Assembly: GCA_031772625.1 (NCBI GenBank)
Contig: CM062820.1
Coordinates: forward strand, 1,071,921,369-1,071,985,368
DNA length: 64,000 nucleotides
Source: Pinus tabuliformis
Lineage: Eukaryota > Streptophyta > Pinopsida > Pinales > Pinaceae
Reading direction: 5' to 3'
Part shown: positions 47,212 to 57,519 of the stretch, in pieces
Layout of the letters: every line of letters starts with the position of its first letter
How positions within the stretch are numbered: position 1 is the first letter of the stretch
Made by a program: the position numbers and the translations under genes
Notes under the pieces: generated by a model
The model's input: only the letters and a program-made list of their open reading frames with translations
Databases searched by the model: none
What the model was told of the DNA's origin: nothing

Positions 47212-47478
47212 CTCCCTCTTGGCATGAAAGGTATTTTTCACCACCCCTATCCTGCGCCTATGGAATTCGAATTTACCTCATGATAATGCCTTTTTCAAGA
47301 TGTCATCATCTTGCTCCTTAGTTGGAACGTACTGTAGCAACATAATTCTCCTATACACACAGTCCCACAAAAGATGATATCAGATATCAATGTGCTTGGA
47401 CCTGTCATGAAATACTATATTCTCAAAGAGCTTAATGCAACATTTATTATCATAATATATCATTGTTGGATCCATCTC

Positions 47479-50340
47479 CTACATAAAAATACCCACAAGT
47501 ATTTTCCTCATCAATATGACCTCACATTTTGCTTGAATTGCATCCATGTATTCAGCCTCATTTGAGTTGAGTGCCTCAAACCTCTGCTTCCTATTGTACC
47601 AAGAAATAGTTGCGGACCAAACACTGAAGATAGCACCTAAAGTGCTTTTCCTGTTTGATGGAATCCCTGCCCAATCTGCAATGGTAAAGCCTTGGAGCTT
47701 CACTCGCTTTCTCCTCTTGTACCATAATTAATACTCGGTAGTGCCTTTGAGGTACTATAACACATGCTTTTTGCCTTCCAATATGGCTTGGTAGGCCTCA
47801 CCATAACTTGACTTGGTTTACTGCATAGCACATGTCGAGTCCTGCGTTCACAAGATACATCAAAGACCCCAAAAGGTGTCTGCAAATGGTAGCATCAACC
47901 TCTTCACCTAAAGTGGCATTTTCCTTCCTCCAATTTATAGGTAGAGGTGTGTCCATGGGCTTACAACTCTCCATGTGAAATATTTGAAGTATTTTGAAGG
48001 CATACTTCCCCTGAGACACGAACAATTCACCATCATCTTTCCATATTTATAAGGAAGTAATGCATTAAACCCATGTATTTCATCTCAAATTCCCTTGAAA
48101 TGTCCTCTTTGCAAGAGTGGATCAGTTGCTCATCACCTGTCAATATTAAATCATCAACATATAAAACAAGAATAAGAAATTTACCATCTACCACAATGTG
48201 ATAGAGGTTCGCATCTACTTCAATTTTGGTGAAGCCCAATCCACCGAGATAACTGCCAATCTGAGTGTACTATGTGCGGGCAACCTATTTGAGACCATAC
48301 AATGCTCTCCTGAGTCTGCACACATGTGATTGTCGATCGTATGTCTTAAATCCTTCTCGTTGCTCTATGTAAGTGTCCTCCTCAACAACACCACTGAGAA
48401 AGGAGGTCTTCGCATCCATCTAATAGATTTTCCACCCCATCTACACAACCAATGCTAGAATGGATCTGATTGAGGAATATCTTTCAACTTGTGCAAAAGT
48501 TTCCTCATATTCCACTCCCTCTACCTGAGAGAATCCTTTGGCCACAAAACTAGCCTTGTACTTCTTGATTCTCCCATCAGTTGCATGCTTCACTTTGTAG
48601 ATCCGTCTAGAACCAAACATTGATTTCCCTTCTAGTCTTGAAACCACCTCCCATGCACTATTCTTCATGATAGATTCGTATTATTCTACCATGGCATCAA
48701 CCCAAACAGGTTGGTAAACTACTTCCTCAAATGATGAAGGATCTATCTTAATGAGCTCTATCATGAGAGCCATGTAACTAGTGAACCTATCAGGTGACCT
48801 CCTCTACATGAGATGTGATGTAGGGGCTCCCACATTCTCCCTAGCATCATGCAGCAATTTATCAGCTTCTCTGGTTGTCTTTGCCCCCTCTTTGAAAGAT
48901 TCTGGTTGAGTGGGTGCCTCCACTCTGCCTCCTATCTACTCCGCTGCATGTGGCTACTCCAAAACGTCCCAAAGCTCTTCCTGAGGCTCCTCCTTTGGAG
49001 CTATAATATCTTGCTCCAGTGGGATACTCATCTCTCTTTCCAAAGATAATTCCATAGCTTTCTTATCATCGAACTTGACATCTCTCCTCACAACCGTCAT
49101 CTTTAATGAAGGCAAACACACAGGGTAATTTTGTGGAGTTTTAGTGTATCCTACAAAAACTCCCAACTCTGTTGTAGGCTCAAGTTTCTTTCTCGAATCC
49201 TTAGAGACATGACAATAAATTGAAGCTCCAGAAATTCTTAAATGAGACACATCAAGATTTCTCCCAGAGAAATCTTCCTCCAGTGTGATCATGCCAAGTA
49301 TTCTATGAGGACTCTAGTCCTACAAGTGGATTGTTGTGTCGCATGCTTCTTCCCATAGATGAAATGGAAGCCCCTAATCATGCAACATGGCTCTTGCTGC
49401 TCCCACTATGCTTCTATTTTAGCTTTCGGCTACCCAATTTTGTTGTGGGTTATGGAGTGTTATAACTCTCTTCAAATACCTTCTTTGGCACAAAAATCCT
49501 TGGACGAATGTGAAACAAATTCACCTCCATTTTTGCTCCTGAGAGCCTTCACCTTCTTCCTAGTCTCCTTCTCAACCAATGCCTTGAATTCAACAAAGTT
49601 TGAGAAAACTTCATCCTTCTTCTGCATGAAGAAGATCCAACATTTTCTAGAGAAGTCATCAATAAAAATAACATAGAAATTATGTTTTGTTGTGGAGATT
49701 GTATAGAAGAGTCCACATACATTAAAGTGGACTCACTCCAAGACTGCATTTGCTTTGCTATCTCAGTCATGGAAAGTGGATTCGAAATTTTTCCCCATTG
49801 CACAACCCTTGCAGACATCCTGCTGGTAAAGAAAGCCTTTAGGGAGACCTATGATAATTTGATGCATGACTTTTAAGGCACCATGGTGTAGATGACCCAT
49901 TATCTTGTGCCAAAGTTCTCCAACATATTGACTATGCACTTTTTCTACCTTACTTCTCAATGCACTGCAATCTCCCACATCAAGTTTGTATAAGTTCTTC
50001 ACTTGAACCCTGATCTCCTTCACTATCCTGATAGCTATGTGTCTCAGAAAGGCTTTCCCTTCATTGAAAATAACATCATAGCATATATCCTCTAATACTT
50101 CTATAGATATTAGGTTCTTCTTCAATCCGGGTACAAAAATAACATCTTTTAGGCCAAGAGGAGTAGGCTTTCACCCTCTTAAATGTGACAATACCAATTC
50201 CTGTAGCACTGTACCTCCCATCATCCCCCATTTTGATATGCATCTGCAGATCCTTCTCCTACAGGCTACCAAAAATCTCTTTGCACCCTGTCATATGGAA
50301 CGAGGCACAGAAATCAAGGTACCACACACTCCGAATTTTC
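47479..50340 (-). pseudogene. Copia pol remnant: protease, integrase, RT, RNase H
   Basis: Minus strand, right to left. The protease region is WYLDFCASFHMTG (50315-50275), where DSG has become DFC. The GAG-pre-integrase part is ELWHKIMGHLHHGAL...CKGCAMGK (50030-49790). Integrase follows with LRSKNGGEF near 49530, the catalytic Asp replaced by Lys. 49292-48954 holds the integrase C-terminal part (ISGASIYCHVSKDSRKK). RT runs 48668-48441 (IYKVKHATDGRIKKYKASFV) and 48239-48033, where the catalytic LYVDDLILTGDE is intact. The RNase H region runs 48025-47479 (LGSLMYLVNAGLDM, IADWAGIPSNRKSTLGAIFS, ALNSNEAEYMDAIQAKCEV). Frameshifts separate most blocks. RT keeps its active site, but protease and integrase do not. 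Confidence 0.9.
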
Positions 50341-50559
50341 ATGTCTAAAATGGGCCTCCTAAGAAAAATGTACAACCAAAATAAACTTTATAAGAACCAA
50401 TAGGGTTCAAGATGATGATGTCAACCATGAGGGATGATTCACCATTTTTGGAGTAAAAAAGTGAAAATATTAAAAAACAATAAAATAATAAAACTACCTT
50501 TTCAACTTGTATTTTCAACTTATCTCCTTAAGGTTTTACTCAAATTTTGAGCGGAAGTA

Positions 50560-51500
50560 CTTGTTGGATGCAAAATTTAATTCCTCATCCAAGGAGTACC
50601 CATGTTGCATACTTTTGATGCACCCTGCTACACAAAAAATGAGAAATACATGAAAAAACGTGATTTCATTATGAAAATCAAACATGGAATTAGCTAAAAT
50701 TAGACTGGCCTGAAATCCCATCTATGAGAGCCTTTGAGTCTCTGTAAATGAAAATGTGATCCAACTATGCCTGCTTAGAAAACCATAATGAGCCCCAAAG
50801 TGCCAAAATTTCTACTTTGGTGTTGGTACCATGTCCCATGTTCCAGCAAAGTTTATAACAAGATTTTGAGCAAATCCTGAGCCACGCACTACAACCACAA
50901 ATTACTCCCTGAGTGGCACCATCAAACAAACCCACTGGAAAATGAATCTGTGTATGTCTTTTTCTTGCACTAGGCCCTTTAACAATATGATGAACACCCC
51001 CCTATGAATTTGTCCATGCTAGGATGAGGGAACATATTCTGCGTACATTTACAGGTGTCCCCTCGAAAATACATGAGTTTGTCACACCTAGAGTCCCCAA
51101 AAAACATATAAGGGGACTAACTTATAAATCACATGGTTGGATACCCACCATTTGAGACATCATTCCAGTGTGGTGAACTATCAAAGAGGAGGATGATTTA
51201 ACACCTGCAGAACATGTGTCCATACCTGCAATGATAATGAGCACTGAAAAAAAAATGTACGGTTGTTTCCAAATAATTTCTACAAAATGGGCACCATCCG
51301 AATCCTTGATAACCCCTTTTGAACAAATTGTCCCAGGTAAGGATTTTATTATGGTAGGCTAACTAGACAAATAAGATGATATTTAAGGGTACTTTCCATT
51401 TCCAAATTTTCTGAAACCAAGAAGTGTTAGAAAAAGAGTAGTATGTAAATAATATATACTTGTAGGCCTCTGAGACCACCACAGAGCCATGTTGTTGCAT
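50560..51500 (-). pseudogene. LINE 3' remnant (zf-RVT then RNase H), copy C
   Basis: The minus strand from about 51370 reads TWDNLFKRGYQGFGWCPFCR and ETTVHFFF, a zf-RVT zinc-binding motif. After further decayed sequence comes the RNase H part, 50760-50700, with DHIFIYRDSKALIDGISGQ. The DSK..I pattern is the second conserved acidic site of LINE-type RNase H (RVT_3). The same family recurs at 62460-63600. The 5' portion is missing, as is usual for LINE copies. Confidence 0.75.
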
Positions 51501-52282
51501 GGAGAGGCACATTCTACAGCGTAGTATGACCCCGATGTGTATGTATGTCTGTGATCAAAGTTAAATTTTAGCTAATGCTGGCCAACATAAATATAAAAAA
51601 TTAGAAATCTAAATAATTTTTATGTTCATCTCTCCAATAAATAATAATAATGCAAATAGAAAAAATTAATGTTGGCCCGAAACAAAAATGAAAATAACCA
51701 TATAGATAAAAAAATAAAAAAAATCAATAGAATTATCTCACGCCTTTAGATAAAAAATATTACAATACAATTATCTCATGCATTCACTAGTTCTTTTATC
51801 ACATAAGTTGAATTTGAATGGATCATAAATTTACCTTTAACAAAAAAATTTACCACACTAAAATTCCAAATTAGGTAAAATTTTAGGCATCTTTACTCTT
51901 TACTAAAACCACTACCATTTCTTAAATCAAAGTAAAAATGTTAATTCAACACAAAGAATCCAAAATCTTGCTCTAAAATCTTTTAATATTTCTTTTAATT
52001 AATTATTTGTAAAATGAATTTTTAAAAGGAAAACCATATCATAGGGATGTACTAAAATCTTTATGCACATAAATATTTCCATGTGAAAGTTGGAATATTC
52101 TAAAATATTAATTTGATGTAGTTTTATTATAAATTTTGTTATCATGATAGGTAAAAAACATCATTAAATCTAATATTAATATTAATATATTATAATATAT
52201 ATTATTCAACTTAATAACTTTTAGTTAATACAATATTAAATTTATTATAATATTAATTTTTTTATATTATAATATATAGTAA

Positions 52283-52812
52283 TATATATGAGAGGGAAGA
52301 ACAAAGACATAGAGTAATAGAGGTGGAGAGATAGAGGGAATGAGAGAAAGGAAGAGAGAGTTAGGGATAGAGAGATGGAGTTGGAAGGAAAGAAAGGGAG
52401 GGAAGAAGAAAGACATAGAAAGAGAAAAGTGGAGAGAGAGAGAGGGAGTGACAAGGAAGAGATGGAGAGAGAGTGCTTATACTTGGGCGTGAGATAGAGA
52501 GACGAAGAAGGGATATAGAAATACAAAAGAGAGACAGAGGGAGATAGAGATATAGATGGAAGGTGAAAAGAGAGAAGAAATGAGAGATAGAGAGACGAAG
52601 AAGGGATATAGAAATACAAAAGAGAGATAGAGGGAGATAGAGATATAGATGGAAGGTGAAGAGAGGGAAGAAGTAAGAGATAGAGGGATAGAAAGATAAA
52701 TATGGAGAGAGAGATAGCATGTGTGTTTTAAGGGGGGGGGTTGAGATAGAGAGACAAAGACGGAGAGATAGAGGGAGATATAGATATAGATGGAGGGGGG
52801 AGAGAGGGAAGA
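52283..52812. repeat. Polypurine (GA-rich) tract with a 93-bp duplication
   Basis: About 530 bp of almost pure A/G on the plus strand, the mirror image in composition of the tract at 9124-9790. A 93-bp unit starting GAGATAGAGAGACGAAGAAG occurs at 52491 and 52584. The overlapping minus-strand frames (52245-52825) encode only Ser/Leu-rich low-complexity peptides. Confidence 0.88.
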
Positions 52813-52962
52813 AGATTTCTTGCACTAGATGTATTAATTTCAGTTTAGATGGTGATTTTTAATCCTATTTGATTGCTTTCACTGGAGGAGATAAACTAAA
52901 TTAAAGGGGAGAGGATGAATGAAGATAAAAGAACTATTGAACACATGAGATAATTCTATTGT

Positions 52963-52964
<2 letters not shown>

Positions 52965-53002
<38 letters not shown>
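52965..53002. repeat. Homopolymer T(38)
   Basis: A run of 38 T. The opposite arm has only an A-rich, interrupted run at the matching place (51720-51735), so the homopolymer expanded after the inverted repeat formed. Confidence 0.9.
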
Positions 53003-53004
<2 letters not shown>

Positions 53005-53182
53005 CTATATGGTTATTTTCATTTTTGTTTCGGGAAAACATTAATTTTTTCTATTATTATTATTATTATTTATTGGAGAGACGAACATAAACATTATTTA
53101 GATTTCTAATTTTTTATTTTTATGTTGATTGGCATTAGCTAAAATTTAACTTTGAGTACATACAAACTGACACATCAAGGTA

Positions 53183-53459
53183 ATATTGGACTTAGGCTGT
53201 AAATGGTGCACAATTAATATTTTTTTAAGCTAACTTGAGTTTATTATTATTAATGTTTTTTTAACTACTCTAAATTTAAGTGGGGTTAATCTCCATGGAA
53301 CAATGATCTACATTAATAACATATTTCATTAAACTAAATTTATATTAATTACAAATTCACACATCCAGACATTGAGTGTGAACAAAATCATGGCTTTTAA
53401 ATATATAGAATTTAATCCACAAAAATGACAAATAACGGTTGACAAATGACAAATGAGTG
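53183..53459. other. Unassigned AT-rich spacer
   Basis: Nothing recognised. Confidence 0.4.
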
Positions 53460-54720
53460 GTAGGGAAAAAGTTGGGTTTTGCTTTCATACTCATTCCAGT
53501 CCAAGCAGGAAAGAGACCACTACTAGCAAGTTATTGATTGGATTGCAACGTACAAAATTATTCCACAGACAAGTGAATTATTTGGAATGTGTAGACAAAT
53601 GAAGAAAAAATCGCAATGTCCTTATTCGGTGCTGTTCACTGATGCGTTCATAATGAATGTATAGCAACACTTTCCATGAAGAAGGATCTACGCAATTCTC
53701 CATTTTTCATATCTATAACAAATCAGAATATATACCAATATTCTATCGAGTATGTGACTCTATGTTTTCCATATTAAAAACAAACAACTTACCATTTCAA
53801 CCAACCATCAAACTTATCTTCATTGATTGCATATTGGAAGGCTAAGAGTGCTTTGTGATTGGTAATAATGAATCAGAGATGAAACAGTCAAGGAGAGCTT
53901 CAAGAGCATCAAACTAGATCTTGAGTGATCCAGAAGATTCAGAACAGGTAGAAAACCTAGTTTAGAATGAGTCTCAATTTTAAATATGATTTTTGTTTGT
54001 TAAACACATTAAATTTCCAAATTATCAAACAACCATTAAATATAACATGCTAGACATAACACAACATACTGTCGAAGTTAAAAATTTATAACACAATAAT
54101 TTAATGTAATTGTAGTAAAGATGAACCTAATTCAAACCATGAGAGGCACACTTCATTTTATATCCAGTGGAGGATGAGATAAATTAAATAATCATTTTTG
54201 TAATTTGAAATTTTGACATTGAACTTAAAGATGTTACTATTAAGGCTGGCATATTTTTGTTTTCCCTTTTTATATTAATGATGAAATGAAATTTTCAGTG
54301 TATTTTCTATTTTTGCCTTTTTAAATCTAAATATTTATTATTATTAACTATACTATTTTTTAACGTGTATTTAGTAAAAAAATAAAATAACAATTATAAA
54401 ATAATCAATAATATTATGAATTAGGAAATGGATCATGAATGTATAGCTAAATTACAAAAAAGTTGTATAATATCATGAATTATGAAATGGATCATGGGTG
54501 TATACCTCAATTACAAAAAGGGTTGTGAATGTGTTATTAGTCATGCCTTGGGGATAGAACTCAAAACAGGTTTTGCTTCTGCACGATGACAAACTCATAG
54601 GTCAGGGGCGGCTGTGAAGGACTTTCACTAATTATATCTCAGTCAAAGTCTTCCAACTCCTTGACCGGGGTTGTCTATCCTTTATTTATCACCATGAAGA
54701 GGGACACACCTTACTAACGT
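53460..54720 (-). repeat. Dispersed repeat, copy B (inverted partner at 38600-40525)
   Basis: Read on the minus strand it follows copy A in the same order. It lacks copy A's two tandem duplications, so those arose in copy A. It carries its own ~65-bp duplication (ATGAAATGGATCATG words at 54408-54532). On the minus strand a donor-like GTAAGT near 53788 and an acceptor-like TTGTTATAG near 53715 bound a ~75-bp AT-rich segment. An intron-containing origin is therefore conceivable but unproven. Confidence 0.7.
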
Positions 54721-55240
54721 ATCCACTAGTGTCAACTCAGTCAGTTTGCAGAACTATCTGAGCAAAAAGAGTTTGAAAATCTATAGCGCCTTTGATTGAC
54801 AATACACAAGTTACCCAACAAAACAAGAAAAATCTTGGTGGATACGTGGCTATTGAATGAAGCTGATTTACTCACAATGAAAATAATTCAATACTTTATT
54901 TATGATTAGTAGATAATAAAGTTGTATAATTATTTAAAAATTTATTAATCTTAAAAGCAAATAAATATGTGAAATATAATTATGTAAAATATGTGACAGG
55001 CATGTTTTAGATTTTTTCTAAATTTAAAACCATTAAAAAATGTTTGGAATAAAATGATCTCATCTACTTTTATTTTATTATTTTTATTAAAATAAATAAT
55101 TAAAATATTTATGAATGTCATAAATTTTATGCTTTTTTTTTATAATGTTAAAAAATCAAAATTACTTTGAATAATTTTGAAGACATATTTTTCATTGAAA
55201 TTATTCAAATTTATCTTATTCCATTAATTATTAAGAATAT
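54721..55240. other. Unassigned AT-rich DNA
   Basis: A/T-rich sequence leading into array 2. No gene is recognised. Confidence 0.45.
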
Positions 55241-55518
55241 GAAAATTAATCGTGGTGAATTATGGTTGAACGTTGCACTGTGACAAAGATTGTCTCAATA
55301 TGAAAATAAATCATGGTCAACCATGGTCCAACGTCACGTTGTGACAAGGAAAGTCTCAATACAAAAATCAGCCATAGTCAACCATGTTTATTTTAAGGTT
55401 TATAATATTTATCTTAGGGTTTATATACCTTGGGTTTATAATATTAATCCCTTGGGTTTAATATTATTCCCTTGGGTTCATAATCCCCTGCGCTTTTAGT
55501 ATTATTCCCTTGGGTTTA
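55241..55518. repeat. Minisatellite array 2, left piece
   Basis: Contains GACAAAGATTGTCTCAATAT, CATGGTCAACCATGGTCCAA and CCCTTGGGTTTAATATTATT, the same higher-order words as 59113-61870. It ends at the target site of the LTR element (GTTTA at 55514-55518), so the two pieces were contiguous before insertion. Confidence 0.9.
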
Positions 55519-57110
55519 TGATGAAAGGAGAAATTGCTCTAAGGCAATATCCCTTTCATTTCTAAAATATTGATTGTGGACCTATGGGTTATGGGCCCAC
55601 ATTTCTATTGGAAGTGTTAATTGGCACTTTTGCCTAAAAAACCAGGACAACGACAGTTATCGCAAATACATAGAAACACATGGAAACCCGACCCTGAACA
55701 CTTAAGGCCATATCTTAAATAGAATAAACCCATATCCATAAGCTCCTCCTTTCGCTCTTTCCAAGACTTTCCACTGTTCTTCAATCTCTACCATTGATCA
55801 GCTTCACGATCCAACGATCGATGCTTCATTGCATTCCCAGCTCATCACACATCGCAATTTTCGCAATCCACCAACACTTGATTCCTATGAAAAGCGAGAG
55901 CTAACCTCCGTTGTTTGATCAACCCTTTGATCTAACGGTCCATAGTCCTCTGCAACAATGCAAATTTGGGTTTATCGCAAACCCAAACTCTTTTACCGAA
56001 TGCGATTTGTGATTAAATCTTCGCCATCGATCTGGTTCTTGATCTGACAATTGATATCTTTCCCCGATCAACTGACTTGCTCAGTGATCCTACGTCATAG
56101 ATCAAACTCCATTTGATCCGACGGTCCAGAATGATATCGGGTGGATCACTTATGCAACGTTTAACGCCTTCACAGACCCGATGAAAATTATCATTCCTCG
56201 ATCTATAAATGTTCAGGTCCGGCTATTTCCATGTGCCTATTTCCTTTGGACAAAGTCGATGGGAATATTAAACTATTATTTAATCGATATCGGGTCTGTT
56301 TTTTGAATTAACTGGCGTGCATCTTCTGACCCAATATCCATCGATTTAACTCATCTGTAGATCTGACAATCTAGATCAGTTCTCATCTTCACCTCGACTT
56401 CTACCATTGATCGTCAATACTAACTGTCGATCTATAAGATCTGACGGCTCCTATGCATTACTTCGTATATTCCTTCTTTGGCTCAATCTCGTTCGCTATT
56501 GATGGAATCTGCATTAAAACATAGTTCCTTTACCATACTCTGTTTTCACACACGATGCCCCTATAACAATAAATCGATTAACATTTTCTTTCCATCAATC
56601 CTTCAGTGATCGATGGTCGATCAACAAACCTATAAATAGGATTCACCTTTTTCGACACATAAATAATATACAACCACACAAATTCCACATAACACACATA
56701 TCTTATATTATACACAGAGTTAGATTACACTCTAAGGCATTTCAGCCTTAGGCACACTTTCCCCTCTCGATTACATTGAATCCACACTATTTACACAAAT
56801 CTCTATCTGTCGCTCTATCTCTCTCTCATCACCTTACACAAACTCTCTTATATAAGAAGTTACAAAAGGGAGGGATCATTTACGATCCATGAATTTCTCC
56901 CACAATTGCTCAACCAACCCCTAATCTCTTTATATGCATATATGACATATTAAATTACAGTAAATAAGTCTTCTAGAGACTTTATCCATTCCATCATTTT
57001 AGCCTTGTTTTAACAGAATTTGCCTCTTGGTTTGCATGTTTGTCCACATCTCCTCCTTCTCAGCTTTGGATTCCTCTTTCAGTGAAGAGTGCTGAGATGC
57101 TCCTACATCA
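55519..57110 (-). repeat. 3' LTR of the long-LTR element
   Basis: 1,592 bp, TGATGAAAGG...CTACATCA. It contains repeated GATCTAACGGTCC-like words (about 55810, 55929, 56116, 56371 and 56439) and CCTATAAATAGG near 56630, a palindromic TATA-type motif that could serve as promoter on either strand. No open frame of note is present. Confidence 0.93.
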
Positions 57111-57144
57111 GAATCCCAAGGCACAAAAATTTATGATCTCCTAG

Positions 57145-57459
57145 TCATGTGATTCTCCTTAATCCCATAGCAATTCTACCCACTTCCTTAGTGGAACTGC
57201 CTTCATGATCTTCTTTGACTTGCAACCAAACCTCTCCTGTAACAATCTTCTCTGCTACATGATACCTCACCAACCTTTCTCCTTTGAGCTTAGTCTTTTG
57301 GCATCCTTTTGGTTCTCTCCTCTGGAACCAATTGAGCACTCCTTGCTCTAGGTTGCTGCAAGTCTTCTCACCTTTTGCTGTCGCTATCTGTACTATAGTA
57401 AAGACCATAAACTTGTCAAGCTTTAACACAACTATACCTCCTTCTCTTTCTGCTTGCAT
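57145..57459 (-). CDS. Unrecognised 104-codon frame filling the interior of the long-LTR element
   Basis: The frame starts ~50 bp inside the PBS, as a gag gene would, and covers 315 of the 409 interior bases. It has no stop although the surrounding LTRs are ~10% diverged. The peptide is basic and includes LKLDKFMVFTIVQIATAKGE, NLEQGVLNWFQRREPKGCQK, GERLVRYHVAEKIVTGEVWL and QVKEDHEGSSTKEVGRIAMG. I recognise no domain, zinc knuckle or protease site. It may be a shrunken gag N-terminal piece, a captured host fragment, or a chance frame. Confidence 0.35.
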   Translation of the reverse strand: MQAEREGGIVVLKLDKFMVFTIVQIATAKGEKTCSNLEQGVLNWFQRREPKGCQKTKLKGERLVRYHVAEKIVTGEVWLQVKEDHEGSSTKEVGRIAMGLRRIT

Positions 57460-57507
57460 TCCTTCTTCTACACAAAATATCTTTTACACAGGAAAACCTT
57501 TCCCTGG

Positions 57508-57517
57508 TCTGATACCA
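57508..57517 (-). promoter_or_regulatory. Primer-binding site (initiator tRNA-Met type) of the long-LTR element
   Basis: The minus strand reads TGGTATCAGA, the first ten bases of the initiator tRNA-Met PBS, two bases from the LTR start at 57520. The match breaks after ten bases (CC instead of GC). Confidence 0.8.
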
Positions 57518-57519
57518 CT

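Larger units (their letters stand above)
46348..50410 (-). mobile_element. Ty1/copia element 2, 5'-truncated
   Basis: The minus-strand element has its 3' LTR at 46348-47211, a polypurine tract, and RNase H, RT, integrase and protease remnants in copia order. Similarity to copia stops just upstream of the protease near 50410, so gag, PBS and 5' LTR are absent. It belongs to a different lineage from copia element 1: the LTRs do not align, and RT and integrase differ throughout. Confidence 0.88.
51533..53182. mobile_element. Unit bounded by ~250-bp inverted repeats (putative TIR or foldback element)
   Basis: The left arm (about 51533-51790) begins near GATGTGTATG. It includes CAAAGTTAAATTTTAGCTAA, ATTAGAAATCTAAATAAT, CATCTCTCCAATAAATAATA, CCCGAAACAAAAATGAAAAT and AACCATATAGATAAA. 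The right arm (about 52920-53182) carries the reverse complement of each in mirrored order. The arms are ~90% alike, separated by ~1.1 kb that holds a polypurine tract. Long terminal inverted repeats suggest a Mutator-like or foldback element. No transposase and no clear target duplication were found. Confidence 0.65.

Noticed and set aside
52245-52825. Two overlapping minus-strand frames of 124 and 154 codons
   Set aside because: They are translations of the homopurine/homopyrimidine tract, with repeated LSLSL and YLYLPLSL words and no domain.
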